DNA of 15,455 nucleotides from the NCBI GenBank assembly GCA_041477815.1, contig JBGOUV010000141.1:1-15455 (forward strand), given 5' to 3'. Source of the stretch: JBGOUV01 sp041477815. Lineage in GTDB: Bacteria; Acidobacteriota; Terriglobia; Bryobacterales; JACQDG01. Position numbers and translations under genes: made by a program. The stretch's first letter is position 1, and every line of letters starts with the position of its first letter. Under the pieces are notes generated by a model that saw nothing but the letters and a program-made list of their open reading frames with translations, did no database searches and was not told the DNA's origin. Positions 1-6,980 of the stretch are shown here, piece after piece.

Positions 1-2289
1 ATTAACGTCAACCAAGGGGTAGTAGGCATCGCCCCGGGCCAGTTGCGCAACGATGTCCAGATGGCCGATCTGTCCCTGGGCCTCGCCACGCCCGCGGCCG
101 GGGCCATCGCCGAGATCTTCAGCTCGGGCGCCGACGTCGACGTCTCGGCGGTGACCACCAAATTCTTCCGCAATCACGACGACGCCTACGACTACGTGGT
201 ATTATTCAACAGCCTGGGCCTGCCGGCGGGCCCCGAAGCGTTCGCCTTTCTGCTGCACCTCCGCAACCGGGTTCTGGGGATCGGGAACCTGCTGAGGCTT
301 AATCCGGTGTTCGACCACGGAGCGGAGTTCGGCTCGCCGTCCCGGCTGCAGGCGTTCCTGAATTTAGGTCCTACTGCTAACTATCCGGCCAACCCCAGCC
401 AGGTCATCCCCGTCTTCTCGTCCAGCGGCAATTCGGCTGTCACCATCCTCGGCCAGGAGGCCGGGCACCGTTTCCTGGCCTACCAGCGCTACCTGGACCC
501 GCTGACCACCCGGCCGTCGCTCGGCCTGCTGGGACGCGACGAGGCCCACTGGAGCTTCTTTTTCAACAGCGACGCCTCGGTGGTGGAGGGCAACCGCATT
601 GAGGATCGCGGGGCGGGGCAATCGCCGCGCTTTCGCACCACCGCCACCGTGCAGCGCTACAGCGCGGTGGACCAGTACCTGATGGGGCTGCGGCCGGCGT
701 CCGAGGCGCCGCCGACTTTTCTGGTTCGAAATGCGGAGCGCGGCAGCGCCATCGATGCGCCGCGCGCCGGGGTGGAGTTCGATGGCGCTCGTCAGGACAT
801 TACGGTGGAGATGATCATCGAAGCCGAGGGACGCCGCGTCCCCGATGCGTCGGTGGCGCAAAAGCACTTCAACTATGCGTTCGTGCTGCTGATTCGCGAG
901 GGGAGCCAGCCGAGCTCCGAGGATCTAACCCAGCTCGAGCGGCTGCGCTCGGAGTGGGAGCGGTTTTTCGCCGCCGCCGTGGACAACCGGGGCTCGGCGC
1001 GGACTTCCCTAGCCCGGCTATTGAGGCTCTCCACCTGGCCGGCCGGAGGCGTGCTGCGCGGGGCGCCAGCGACGGCCACCGTCTCGATCGCCTCCGCCCC
1101 GAGCACGCCGCTCCAGGTGAACTTGACCACCGACAGCGGTCTGCTCACGGTTCCGGCCGCGGTGACGATTCCAGCCGGCGGCAAGGCGGCGTCTTTCCCG
1201 ATCACCGGCGTGCGCGCGGGCGTCGCCGAGCTGACCGCGCGGGCGGCCGATCCGGCCTTTGACATTTCGCGGACCCTGGTGCAGGTGCGGGACGATCCGT
1301 CGGCGCTGCGTTGGGACATAGTCTCCGGCAACAGCCAGCGCGGCGGCCGGGGCGGGACTCTGGCCGAGCCCATCCTGTGGCGTCTCCGCGACGAGAACGA
1401 AACGCCCTATGCCGGCGTTCCGGTGACCTTCACCGCCAGCGGCGATGGGGCGGCGACTCCGGCCCGCGCCACCACCGACGCCGAAGGACGCGTGCAGGTG
1501 GCCTGGCGGCTGTCTACCACCGGTGCCGACAATGTCCTGCGCGCCACGCTGGACGCCGCTCCGGCCGTGTCGGCGCTGGTGACGGCCACCGCTCTCGACC
1601 GGCCGGTGGTGAACGCCACCGGGGTGGTGAACGCCGCCACGTTCAATACGCCGATTTCCCCCGGCGGCCTCGGCTCCCTGTTCGGAGTAGCGCTGGCCGC
1701 GGAGACCCGTATCGCCTCGACACTGCCGCTGCCCACCGAGCTGGCCTCCACGCGACTGACCGTGGGCGGCCTGACAGCTCCTTTGGTCTATGTCTCAGCG
1801 AACCAGATCAACTTCCAGGTTCCCTTCGAGGTAACCGGGACCACCGCCGATGTCGTAGTGTCCACTCCAGGCGGAGGCTCGGTGACGGTGCGGGCGGGGG
1901 TGACGGCGGTCCAGCCGGGCATCTTCTACAACACCGCGACCGGCCTGGGAGCGATCGTCCACAATAGCGACGGCGTCCTCACCACCACGCGTCCGGCCCG
2001 GGCGGGCGACTTTCTCCAGATCTACGTCACCGGATTGGGCGCTGTCTCACCCGCCGTGCCCACGGGATTTCCGGCTCCGATATCGCCCCTGGCGGTCACC
2101 ACGCGACAACCGCAAGTGACGATCGGCGGGCGTCCGGCGACCATCGCCTTCTCCGGCCTCGCTCCCGGTTTCGCCGGACTGTATCAGCTCACCGTGCAGG
2201 TGCCGGGCGGGGCGCCCGCCGGTCGCCAGCCGGTGGCGGTGACGGTTGACGGCGTCCGCTCCAACGAGGCTGCTGTGCAACTGCAGTGA
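1..2289 (+). CDS. Large secreted protein: metalloprotease-like region, Ig-like modules and TIGR03437 C-terminal domain (5' end outside window)
   Basis: The frame is open from base 1, so the true start lies upstream; 762 codons are visible. Counting from the window edge, residues 1-340 resemble the metallopeptidase-like N-terminal region of Solibacter-type secreted proteins: a 'LFNSLGLPAGPEAFAF' stretch, a 'GQEAGHRF' motif at 151-158, 'EAHWSFFFNSDASVVEGN' soon after, and 'VDQYLMGLR' near 223. The HExxH-like site reads QEAGH, with Gln for the first His. Residues of about 350-435 and 438-530 look like bacterial Ig-like modules, the second Big_1-like ('GVPVTFTASGDG'). Residues from about 540 to the end form a TIGR03437 domain, with landmarks 'VVNAATF', 'YVSANQINFQVPFE', 'IYVTGLGAVSP' and 'FSGLAPGFAGLYQ'. 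Family knowledge says such proteins are exported; the signal peptide would be outside the window. Substrate and activity are unknown, and catalysis is doubtful given the motif. The stop codon overlaps a GTG that could start the next gene. Confidence 0.85.
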   Translation: MNVNQGVVGIAPGQLRNDVQMADLSLGLATPAAGAIAEIFSSGADVDVSAVTTKFFRNHDDAYDYVVLFNSLGLPAGPEAFAFLLHLRNRVLGIGNLLRLNPVFDHGAEFGSPSRLQAFLNLGPTANYPANPSQVIPVFSSSGNSAVTILGQEAGHRFLAYQRYLDPLTTRPSLGLLGRDEAHWSFFFNSDASVVEGNRIEDRGAGQSPRFRTTATVQRYSAVDQYLMGLRPASEAPPTFLVRNAERGSAIDAPRAGVEFDGARQDITVEMIIEAEGRRVPDASVAQKHFNYAFVLLIREGSQPSSEDLTQLERLRSEWERFFAAAVDNRGSARTSLARLLRLSTWPAGGVLRGAPATATVSIASAPSTPLQVNLTTDSGLLTVPAAVTIPAGGKAASFPITGVRAGVAELTARAADPAFDISRTLVQVRDDPSALRWDIVSGNSQRGGRGGTLAEPILWRLRDENETPYAGVPVTFTASGDGAATPARATTDAEGRVQVAWRLSTTGADNVLRATLDAAPAVSALVTATALDRPVVNATGVVNAATFNTPISPGGLGSLFGVALAAETRIASTLPLPTELASTRLTVGGLTAPLVYVSANQINFQVPFEVTGTTADVVVSTPGGGSVTVRAGVTAVQPGIFYNTATGLGAIVHNSDGVLTTTRPARAGDFLQIYVTGLGAVSPAVPTGFPAPISPLAVTTRQPQVTIGGRPATIAFSGLAPGFAGLYQLTVQVPGGAPAGRQPVAVTVDGVRSNEAAVQLQ

Positions 2290-2294
2290 GGTGG
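2288..2294 (+). promoter_or_regulatory. Ribosome binding site selecting the ATG start of the peroxiredoxin
   Basis: GAGGTGG is a strong Shine-Dalgarno match three bases before the ATG at 2298; its GAGG core sits six bases away. It lies downstream of the alternative GTG at 2286, so it supports the ATG. It overlaps the stop codon of the preceding gene, which suggests translational coupling. Confidence 0.6.
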
Positions 2295-2297
2295 TCT

Positions 2298-2747
2298 ATG
2301 CTCTCGTGGTTTGCCGCTCTCCTCAGCCTCGGTTCCCCGGCCCCCGATTTCACCCTGACCGACGACGCCGGCGCCCGGGTCAAGCTGTCCGAGTGGAGGG
2401 CCAAGGGACCCGTAGTGCTGGTCTTCTACCCCATGGACGAGACCTCCGGCTGCACTGCCCAGCTTTGTGAGATCCGCGACCATTGGAGCGAGTTCCAGCA
2501 GAAGGGAGTGGCGGTGTTCGGCGTCAACCCCGGCTCGGCGGCGAGCCACGCCAAGTTTCGCAAGAACCAAAGCTATCCGTTTCCGCTGCTGGTGGACGAG
2601 GGCAAGAAAGTTGCGGCGGCGTACGGAGCCAACGGAATCGTGCCCCGGCGCACGGTCTACGGCATCGGCCAGGACGGCCGCGTCGCCTTCGCCGAGCGCG
2701 GCAAGCCGGTCCCCGCGAAGGTCCTCGCCGCCCTCACGGCACGGTGA
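2298..2747 (+). CDS. bcp: Peroxiredoxin, Bcp/PrxQ type (thiol peroxidase)
   Basis: Reduces hydrogen and organic peroxides through a reactive cysteine. The 149-residue protein has the thioredoxin-like peroxiredoxin start 'GSPAPDFTL' (12-20), then 'FYPMDETSGCTAQLC' (43-57). This contains the PxxxTxxC active site (P45, T49, peroxidatic C52) and a second Cys five residues later (C57), the usual PrxQ/Bcp resolving position. The conserved Arg is in 'VPRRTVY' (115-121). The length suits the family. The ATG at 2298 is preferred because of its ribosome binding site; a GTG at 2286 would add four residues (MRWS) and make the hydrophobic N-terminus (MLSWFAALLSLG) look more like a short signal peptide, so export is undecided. 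The gene is coupled to the upstream TIGR03437 gene and its 3' end overlaps the convergent ThuA gene by 14 bp. Confidence 0.9.
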   Translation: MLSWFAALLSLGSPAPDFTLTDDAGARVKLSEWRAKGPVVLVFYPMDETSGCTAQLCEIRDHWSEFQQKGVAVFGVNPGSAASHAKFRKNQSYPFPLLVDEGKKVAAAYGANGIVPRRTVYGIGQDGRVAFAERGKPVPAKVLAALTAR

Positions 2748-4068
2748 GCGAGATGGCGGTGTCCTCGGCCGTTATTCCGGGCGGGACCACTACATTCACC
2801 TGATATAGTCCGACGAAGCCGGGCGCCAGTCCGGAAAACTGGACCGCGGCCCGCGCGCCGCCGATGGTCACCACCGGCTCGGTCGTGGTCCGGGAAAGAG
2901 GCTCTGCCGCGGCGGCCGCGCCCGTGGCCACCCGGGGCGACACCGCCCCCAGACCGGTGGCAAAAATCGAGAGGATTCCTCCCGGCCGGCGGTCTCCCGC
3001 CACCGCGAAGATTCCGGGCGCTGCGGCCTGGACGCGGAAGCGCTCCGGAGCGCCGCCGCCGGCGATGGCGAGATCGGCGGTTCCGGGCGCCAGCTCGAAC
3101 GGGAGCTGGGCGTTGATCTGAGTGGGTGATACATAGAGCAGCGGGACCGGCGTCCCGTTTACCGTGACCATCGTGCCGGCGAGCGTCACCGGTAGCGGCA
3201 GCGAAACCGCGGCCTGGGCCGGGCCGCCGGTCAGGCGGGCGCCGAAGATCGATACCAGCGCTCCCGGCGACGCTCCTTCGCGGGAGGTGGCCGCGTTCAC
3301 CACCCCGCCGGATATCAGGACCGGTGGGGCCGGCCGCGGCGTGGCGTCTCCCGGCAAGTCGCCGGCCAGCCACAGGAGCGCGTTGCGGATGGTGGTCAGG
3401 AAGCGCGGATCGCGCCACGTGTCGTCGAAGTGGCCGAGCGCGGTGTAGAACACCCGGCCGCGTCCGTAGTTCTTCACCCAGGCCAGGGCGAAGTCGCCGT
3501 CGGTACGGTTGACCCCCGGCGCCCGCAGGTCGACGGTGCTGGTGTCGAGCGTCATCAGCACCCGCAGCCGGTCGCGCGACCAGGCGCGGAACTGGTAGAA
3601 CTCTTCAATGATGCGGAACGACGGCGCCAAGTGACGCGAGGCCGGATGTTCGGTGTCCTCGATGCGGATGCCGGCCTCCTGCGCCCAAGGGTGGCCGTCG
3701 AAGTAGCCGCCGATCAGGTCGCCGTAGTCGGGCCAGGCGTAGAGTGTGTCGGTGGCGCTATGGGCCCCGCCGAAGCCCTTGCCGTCACGGACGAAGGCCA
3801 GCAGATCCTGCTTCTGTCGCTCGCTGAGGGTCAGCTCGCCGCTGGTGAAGAAAAAAACCACGTCGAAATTGGCGAGGCTTTCGGCAGAAATCAGGGACAG
3901 GTCTTCCGTGGCCACGACTTCCAGTCCCTCGAAGCCCTGCAACGACTGGCGGGACACCACAATGCTGTCGTGGCGGAAGCCCGCCGAATGCGTCACATAG
4001 AGGACCCGGCGGGGCGCCGCCAGAAGCGGCCAGGCCAGCAGCGCGAATACCAGCCCCCGGCAACGCAT
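2734..4068 (-). CDS. Secreted ThuA-like domain protein with TIGR03437 C-terminal domain
   Basis: 444 residues starting at the ATG at 4068. Residues 1-18 (MRCRGLVFALLAWPLLAA) look like a Sec signal peptide. Residues 20-236 match the ThuA-like (trehalose utilisation, glutamine-amidotransferase-like fold) family: 'RRVLYVTHSAGFRHDSI' (20-36), 'FDVVFFFTSGELT' (68-80), 'GKGFGGAHSATDT' (97-109), 'DLIGGYFDGHPW' (117-128), 'EEFYQF' (155-160) and 'YGRGRVFYTALGHFDDTW' (201-218). Residues of about 252-443 are a TIGR03437 domain ('GGVVNAAT', 'YVSPTQINAQLPFE', 'FATGLGAVSP', 'FSGLAPGFVGLYQVNV'). ThuA-like domains are linked to sugar metabolism and often occur in secreted proteins, but the reaction here is unknown. 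The stop overlaps the 3' end of the convergent peroxiredoxin gene. The ribosome binding site is weak (AAGG very close to the ATG). Confidence 0.9.
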   Translation of the reverse strand: MRCRGLVFALLAWPLLAAPRRVLYVTHSAGFRHDSIVVSRQSLQGFEGLEVVATEDLSLISAESLANFDVVFFFTSGELTLSERQKQDLLAFVRDGKGFGGAHSATDTLYAWPDYGDLIGGYFDGHPWAQEAGIRIEDTEHPASRHLAPSFRIIEEFYQFRAWSRDRLRVLMTLDTSTVDLRAPGVNRTDGDFALAWVKNYGRGRVFYTALGHFDDTWRDPRFLTTIRNALLWLAGDLPGDATPRPAPPVLISGGVVNAATSREGASPGALVSIFGARLTGGPAQAAVSLPLPVTLAGTMVTVNGTPVPLLYVSPTQINAQLPFELAPGTADLAIAGGGAPERFRVQAAAPGIFAVAGDRRPGGILSIFATGLGAVSPRVATGAAAAAEPLSRTTTEPVVTIGGARAAVQFSGLAPGFVGLYQVNVVVPPGITAEDTAISLTVP

Positions 4069-4077
4069 ACCTTATTC

Positions 4078-4090
4078 TACCCCTGGGGTA
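4078..4090. repeat. Perfect 13-bp inverted repeat in the divergent intergenic region
   Basis: TACCCC-T-GGGGTA is a perfect palindrome with a one-base centre. It begins ten bases upstream of the ThuA-protein start codon, between two divergent transcription units. The size and placement would suit an operator; no regulator is identified. The 156-bp intergenic region 4069-4224 also holds a second inverted repeat and a promoter, and I see no small gene in it. Confidence 0.4.
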
Positions 4091-4109
4091 CAGGCCCCCG
4101 GCCAGTCCA

Positions 4110-4130
4110 GGACAGGACGGAACCCTGTCC
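4110..4130. repeat. Inverted repeat just upstream of the phoH promoter
   Basis: GGACAGG at 4110-4116 is the exact reverse complement of CCTGTCC at 4124-4130, with a 7-base spacer. It ends three bases before the proposed -35 element, a common place for an activator or repressor site. There is no T-run beside it, so it is not read as a terminator. Confidence 0.4.
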
Positions 4131-4133
4131 CAC

Positions 4134-4162
4134 TTGCCCCCGCTTCCCCCCTGAGCTATAGT
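4134..4162 (+). promoter_or_regulatory. Putative sigma70-type promoter of the phoH-ybeY-era operon
   Basis: TTGCCC at 4134-4139 (4 of 6 to the -35 consensus) is separated by exactly 17 bp from TATAGT at 4157-4162 (5 of 6 to the -10 consensus). Transcription would begin near 4169, giving a leader of about 55 bases before the proposed phoH start. This is inferred from the sequence alone. Confidence 0.5.
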
Positions 4163-4224
4163 GAATACGTGGCGATAGTACAGTTCAGGAGGCCCGGACG
4201 GGTCGCGAGACCTGTTTTATTGTC

Positions 4225-5217
4225 TTGAAGCGGCAGGTTAAAATCTCCCGCGGCATCGAGCCGCTGTTCGGCACCCGCGACGAAAACATCCGCCTGTTAG
4301 AGACCGCCCTCCACGTCAGCACCCAACTGTTGCAGGACAGTCTGGAGATTGAAGGGGAGGCTGCGCCCGTGGAGCGCGCGGCGGCCATTCTGGAGGACTA
4401 TGTCGCGCTGGTGCAGCAGGGCCAGGTCTTCACCAACGGCGACATGAAGAACTACCTCCGGGTGGTGCTGGAGGATCCCGAGGTGACGCTGCGGGCCCTG
4501 GTGGCCAGCTCCCGCCAGCGCAATTTCGGCAAGAAGACGCTGGCCCCGCGCAGTCCCAACCAGATGCGCTACGTGGAGGCCGTGGAGCGCCACGACATGG
4601 TCTTCGCCATCGGCCCTGCAGGAACCGGCAAGACCTATCTGGCTGTGGCCATGGCCGTCTCCGCCCTGCTCAACAAGCAGGTCGGCCGCATCATCCTGTG
4701 CCGCCCGGCGGTGGAAGCCGGCGAGCGCCTGGGCTTTCTCCCGGGGACCCTCCAGCAGAAGGTGGACCCCTATCTGCGCCCCCTCTACGACGCCCTGTTC
4801 GACATGCTGGAAGCCGAAAAGGTCGAGAAGTACCTGGAGCGAGGCAGCATCGAAGTGGCCCCTCTGGCCTTCATGCGCGGCCGCTCCCTCAACGAGAGCT
4901 TCATCATCCTGGACGAGGCCCAGAACACCACACCCGAGCAGATGAAGATGTTCGTCACCCGCATGGGTTTCGGATCCAAGGTGGTGGTCACGGGCGACAT
5001 CACCCAGATCGACCTGCCGGCCGGCAAGCGCAGCGGCCTGCTGGAGGCCGTCGACGTCATCGCCGGCGTCGAGGGCGTGACCTTCGTGTACTTCAACGAC
5101 CGAGACGTGGTCCGGCACGGCCTGGTCCAGCGTATCATCAAAGCCTATGAGAAGTATCATGAGGACGGGCAGGGCCAGTTGAGCTTCCCGCTGGAAGCGC
5201 CGCCTGTCGAGCCATGA
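4225..5217 (+). CDS. phoH: PhoH-like P-loop ATPase (YbeZ type)
   Basis: A 330-residue cytoplasmic P-loop ATPase of the PhoH family, typically encoded beside ybeY and linked to rRNA/ribosome maturation and RNA metabolism. Residues 1-100 are the usual N-terminal region ('IEPLFGTRDENIRLLE'). The ATPase domain has Walker A GPAGTGKT (130-137), 'RPAVEAGERLGFLPG' (160-174), Walker B FIILDEAQN (226-234), the 'VVVTGDITQIDLP' strand (253-265) and a C-terminal 'DVVRHGLVQRI' (294-304). The length is normal. The start is TTG: the upstream frame is closed by TGA at 4162-4164, no ATG or GTG lies between, and the N-terminus fits relatives. The ribosome binding site is unclear: a strong AGGAGG at 4187-4192 is 32 bases away. 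First gene of a six-gene operon; its stop overlaps the ybeY ATG (ATGA). Confidence 0.93.
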   Translation: MKRQVKISRGIEPLFGTRDENIRLLETALHVSTQLLQDSLEIEGEAAPVERAAAILEDYVALVQQGQVFTNGDMKNYLRVVLEDPEVTLRALVASSRQRNFGKKTLAPRSPNQMRYVEAVERHDMVFAIGPAGTGKTYLAVAMAVSALLNKQVGRIILCRPAVEAGERLGFLPGTLQQKVDPYLRPLYDALFDMLEAEKVEKYLERGSIEVAPLAFMRGRSLNESFIILDEAQNTTPEQMKMFVTRMGFGSKVVVTGDITQIDLPAGKRSGLLEAVDVIAGVEGVTFVYFNDRDVVRHGLVQRIIKAYEKYHEDGQGQLSFPLEAPPVEP

Positions 5218-5666
5218 CCGCCGATTCCGACCCTCCGGATTGGTTCCTCAACCGGCAGCGGTCCGTGTCTTTCGACCAGGGTGAAATCGTCCGCTTCGCG
5301 GCGGCCCTGCGGCGCCGGCTGGCGGGAGGGCGGGAATTCGCGGTGTGCATCGCCTCCGATGACACGGTCCGCCGGGCCAACCGGCAATTCCGCGGCCACG
5401 GCGCCTCGACCGACGTGCTCTCCTTCCCCGACGACGAGGGCTTCCGGCTGGGCGGCCTCCTCATCTCGGCCCCTCGCGCGCACCGGCAGGCCCAACGCCT
5501 GGGCCACTCCATCGAAAGCGAGCTCAAGATCCTCCTGCTTCACGGCCTGCTCCACCTGATCGGCCACGACCATGAGCACGACCAGGGCCAGATGCGCCGT
5601 CTCGAACGGGAATGGCGCCGGCGCCTCCACCTCCCCGCCGGCCTGATCGAGCGGAGCGAGTCATGA
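5214..5666 (+). CDS. ybeY: Endoribonuclease YbeY (rRNA maturation, zinc-dependent)
   Basis: Zinc-dependent endoribonuclease involved in 16S rRNA 3'-end maturation and 70S ribosome quality control. In this 150-residue protein the signature H-G-x-L-H-L-x-G-x-D-H lies at 110-120, giving zinc ligands H110, H114 and H120. The conserved 'NRQFRGHGASTDVLSFPDD' is at 56-74, with the family's Arg at R60. The length is typical. The ATG at 5214 overlaps the phoH stop as ATGA. The stop at 5664-5666 is itself part of an ATGA, in the first of three tandem 20-bp units that separate it from the next gene. An additional TAG follows the TGA directly in frame. Confidence 0.95.
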   Translation: MTADSDPPDWFLNRQRSVSFDQGEIVRFAAALRRRLAGGREFAVCIASDDTVRRANRQFRGHGASTDVLSFPDDEGFRLGGLLISAPRAHRQAQRLGHSIESELKILLLHGLLHLIGHDHEHDQGQMRRLEREWRRRLHLPAGLIERSES

Positions 5667-5711
5667 TAGTCCGGAGCGAGTCATGATAGTCCGGAGCCAG
5701 CGATGATCCTC
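5652..5711 (+). repeat. Three tandem 20-bp units, each carrying GGAG-N6-ATGA
   Basis: Two identical 20-bp units (5652-5671 and 5672-5691) are followed by a diverged third (5692-5711, 14 of 20 identical by eye). Each contains GGAG, six bases, then ATGA. The first ATGA (5663-5666) carries the ybeY stop. The second (5683-5686) and third (5703-5706) each carry the stop of a 7-codon mini-ORF, MIVRSES and MIVRSQR. The third ATG is the start of the CBS-domain gene. Because the unit is 20 bp, each copy restarts translation with a one-base overlap. Confidence 0.9.
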
Positions 5712-6980
5712 CTGCCGATCACCTTCGCCGTGGTCCTGTGCGCCGCCCTGGCGCTGGCCTCCTACTTTTACCTGCTCTACGCCGAGGCGCTGCGCCTGCG
5801 ACCGCGCGAGGCGGCCCGGTCGCTGCCGTTCTTCGAGGAGGCCATCCAGCCCCGCCTCCACCTCGACGCCGAAGCCGGCGTCCAGCACTTCGCCGCCACC
5901 AAGCAGTTCCTGATTCTCCTGCTGGCGCTCGATCTCACCTGGGCGGTCACCGCCGGCTCCGGGCTCAGCGGCCGGCGCGTGCTCGAAGCCCTGGCCCTCA
6001 CCACGGCGGGGCTGGCCCTGTTCGCCTACGTTACCCCCCACGTCCTGGTGACCCGCACCTCCGGACACTGGGCCCTCGGATTGGTTTGGCCGGCCCGCCT
6101 GCTGGCCTACTCCGTCTTTCCTTTCTTGATGATCGTGCGCTTCAGCTACTCCATCGCCGACCTGGGCGCCGAAGCCAAGCCCGCCGAAGCCCCTCCCACC
6201 CCCGAGGAGAATATCGAGGCCCTCATGGACGCCGGCCAGGAAGAAGGACTCCTCGAAGCGGACGACCGCAAGCTCATCCAGTCGGTGGTTGAGTTCGGCG
6301 ACAAGACCGTCCGCGAGGTCATGACCCCCCGGCCCAGCATGATCGCGATTTCCGCCGACGCCACGCTCGAAGACCTGCGGCAGCTCCAGATCGAGCACCA
6401 GTACTCCCGCATCCCGATTTACGAAGGCGCCATCGACCGCGTCATCGGGTTCGTCCACGTGTGGGACGCCCTGGAAGTCCCCGACGAGGAGCGTCCCCTG
6501 CGTCACGTCCGCGATCTGTATCGTCCGGTCCTCTACGTTCCCGAGACCAAGCTTGTCAATGACCTGCTGCGCGAGATGCAGGAACGCAGCATCCACATGT
6601 CGATCGTGATCGACGAGTACGGCAACACGGCCGGCTTGGCCACGCTCGAAGACCTGGTGGAGGAGATCGTCGGCGAGATCCGCGACGAGTCCGAGCCCAA
6701 CCCCGACGTGGTGGAGGAGCCCGATCACAGCTTCCTGGTCTCGGGCCATCTGGATGTCGACCGCCTGCGCGACCTGATCGGCTTCCGCCCCGACCAGGAC
6801 GTCGAGTCCACTACCCTCTCCGGACTCGTCACCGAGCGGCTCGGCCACGTCCCCGCGGTGGGCGAAAACCTGGAGCTGGACGGCATCCGCATCGAGGTCC
6901 TCGAAAGCAACGGCCTGCGGGCCGAGCGGTTGCGCGTGCGCCGCCTGGAGCCGCCGGAGCCGGTGGAGAACATCGCATGA
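5703..6980 (+). CDS. CorC/HlyC-type membrane protein with CBS pair
   Basis: A 425-residue integral membrane protein of the CorC/HlyC (CNNM-related) group, usually implicated in divalent cation (Mg/Co) homeostasis; called 'hemolysin' for historical reasons. Hydrophobic segments at about 3-26, 69-86, 95-116 and 124-147 form a membrane part that only loosely resembles the standard DUF21/CNNM domain. The soluble part is well conserved: the acidic linker 'LIQSVVEFGDKTVREVMTPR' (191-210), CBS1 at about 205-258, CBS2 at about 272-330 ('IVIDEYGNTAGLATLEDLVEEIVGEI', 301-326) and a CorC_HlyC transporter-associated domain at about 340-418. The ATG at 5703 has GGAG six bases upstream, within the third tandem unit. 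The stop overlaps the era start as ATGA. The phoH-ybeY-corC order is widespread in bacteria, which supports the call; the transported ion is not shown by the sequence. Confidence 0.88.
   Translation: MILLPITFAVVLCAALALASYFYLLYAEALRLRPREAARSLPFFEEAIQPRLHLDAEAGVQHFAATKQFLILLLALDLTWAVTAGSGLSGRRVLEALALTTAGLALFAYVTPHVLVTRTSGHWALGLVWPARLLAYSVFPFLMIVRFSYSIADLGAEAKPAEAPPTPEENIEALMDAGQEEGLLEADDRKLIQSVVEFGDKTVREVMTPRPSMIAISADATLEDLRQLQIEHQYSRIPIYEGAIDRVIGFVHVWDALEVPDEERPLRHVRDLYRPVLYVPETKLVNDLLREMQERSIHMSIVIDEYGNTAGLATLEDLVEEIVGEIRDESEPNPDVVEEPDHSFLVSGHLDVDRLRDLIGFRPDQDVESTTLSGLVTERLGHVPAVGENLELDGIRIEVLESNGLRAERLRVRRLEPPEPVENIA

Noticed and set aside
3430..4161. Plus-strand open frame of 243 codons opposite the ThuA gene
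   Set aside because: It is antisense to a well-supported gene, has no recognisable domain, and is typical of GC-rich shadow frames.
5661..6848. Minus-strand open frame of 395 codons opposite the CorC-like gene
   Set aside because: A Gly/Asp/Val-rich mirror of a conserved gene inside an intact operon; no domain and no start signals.
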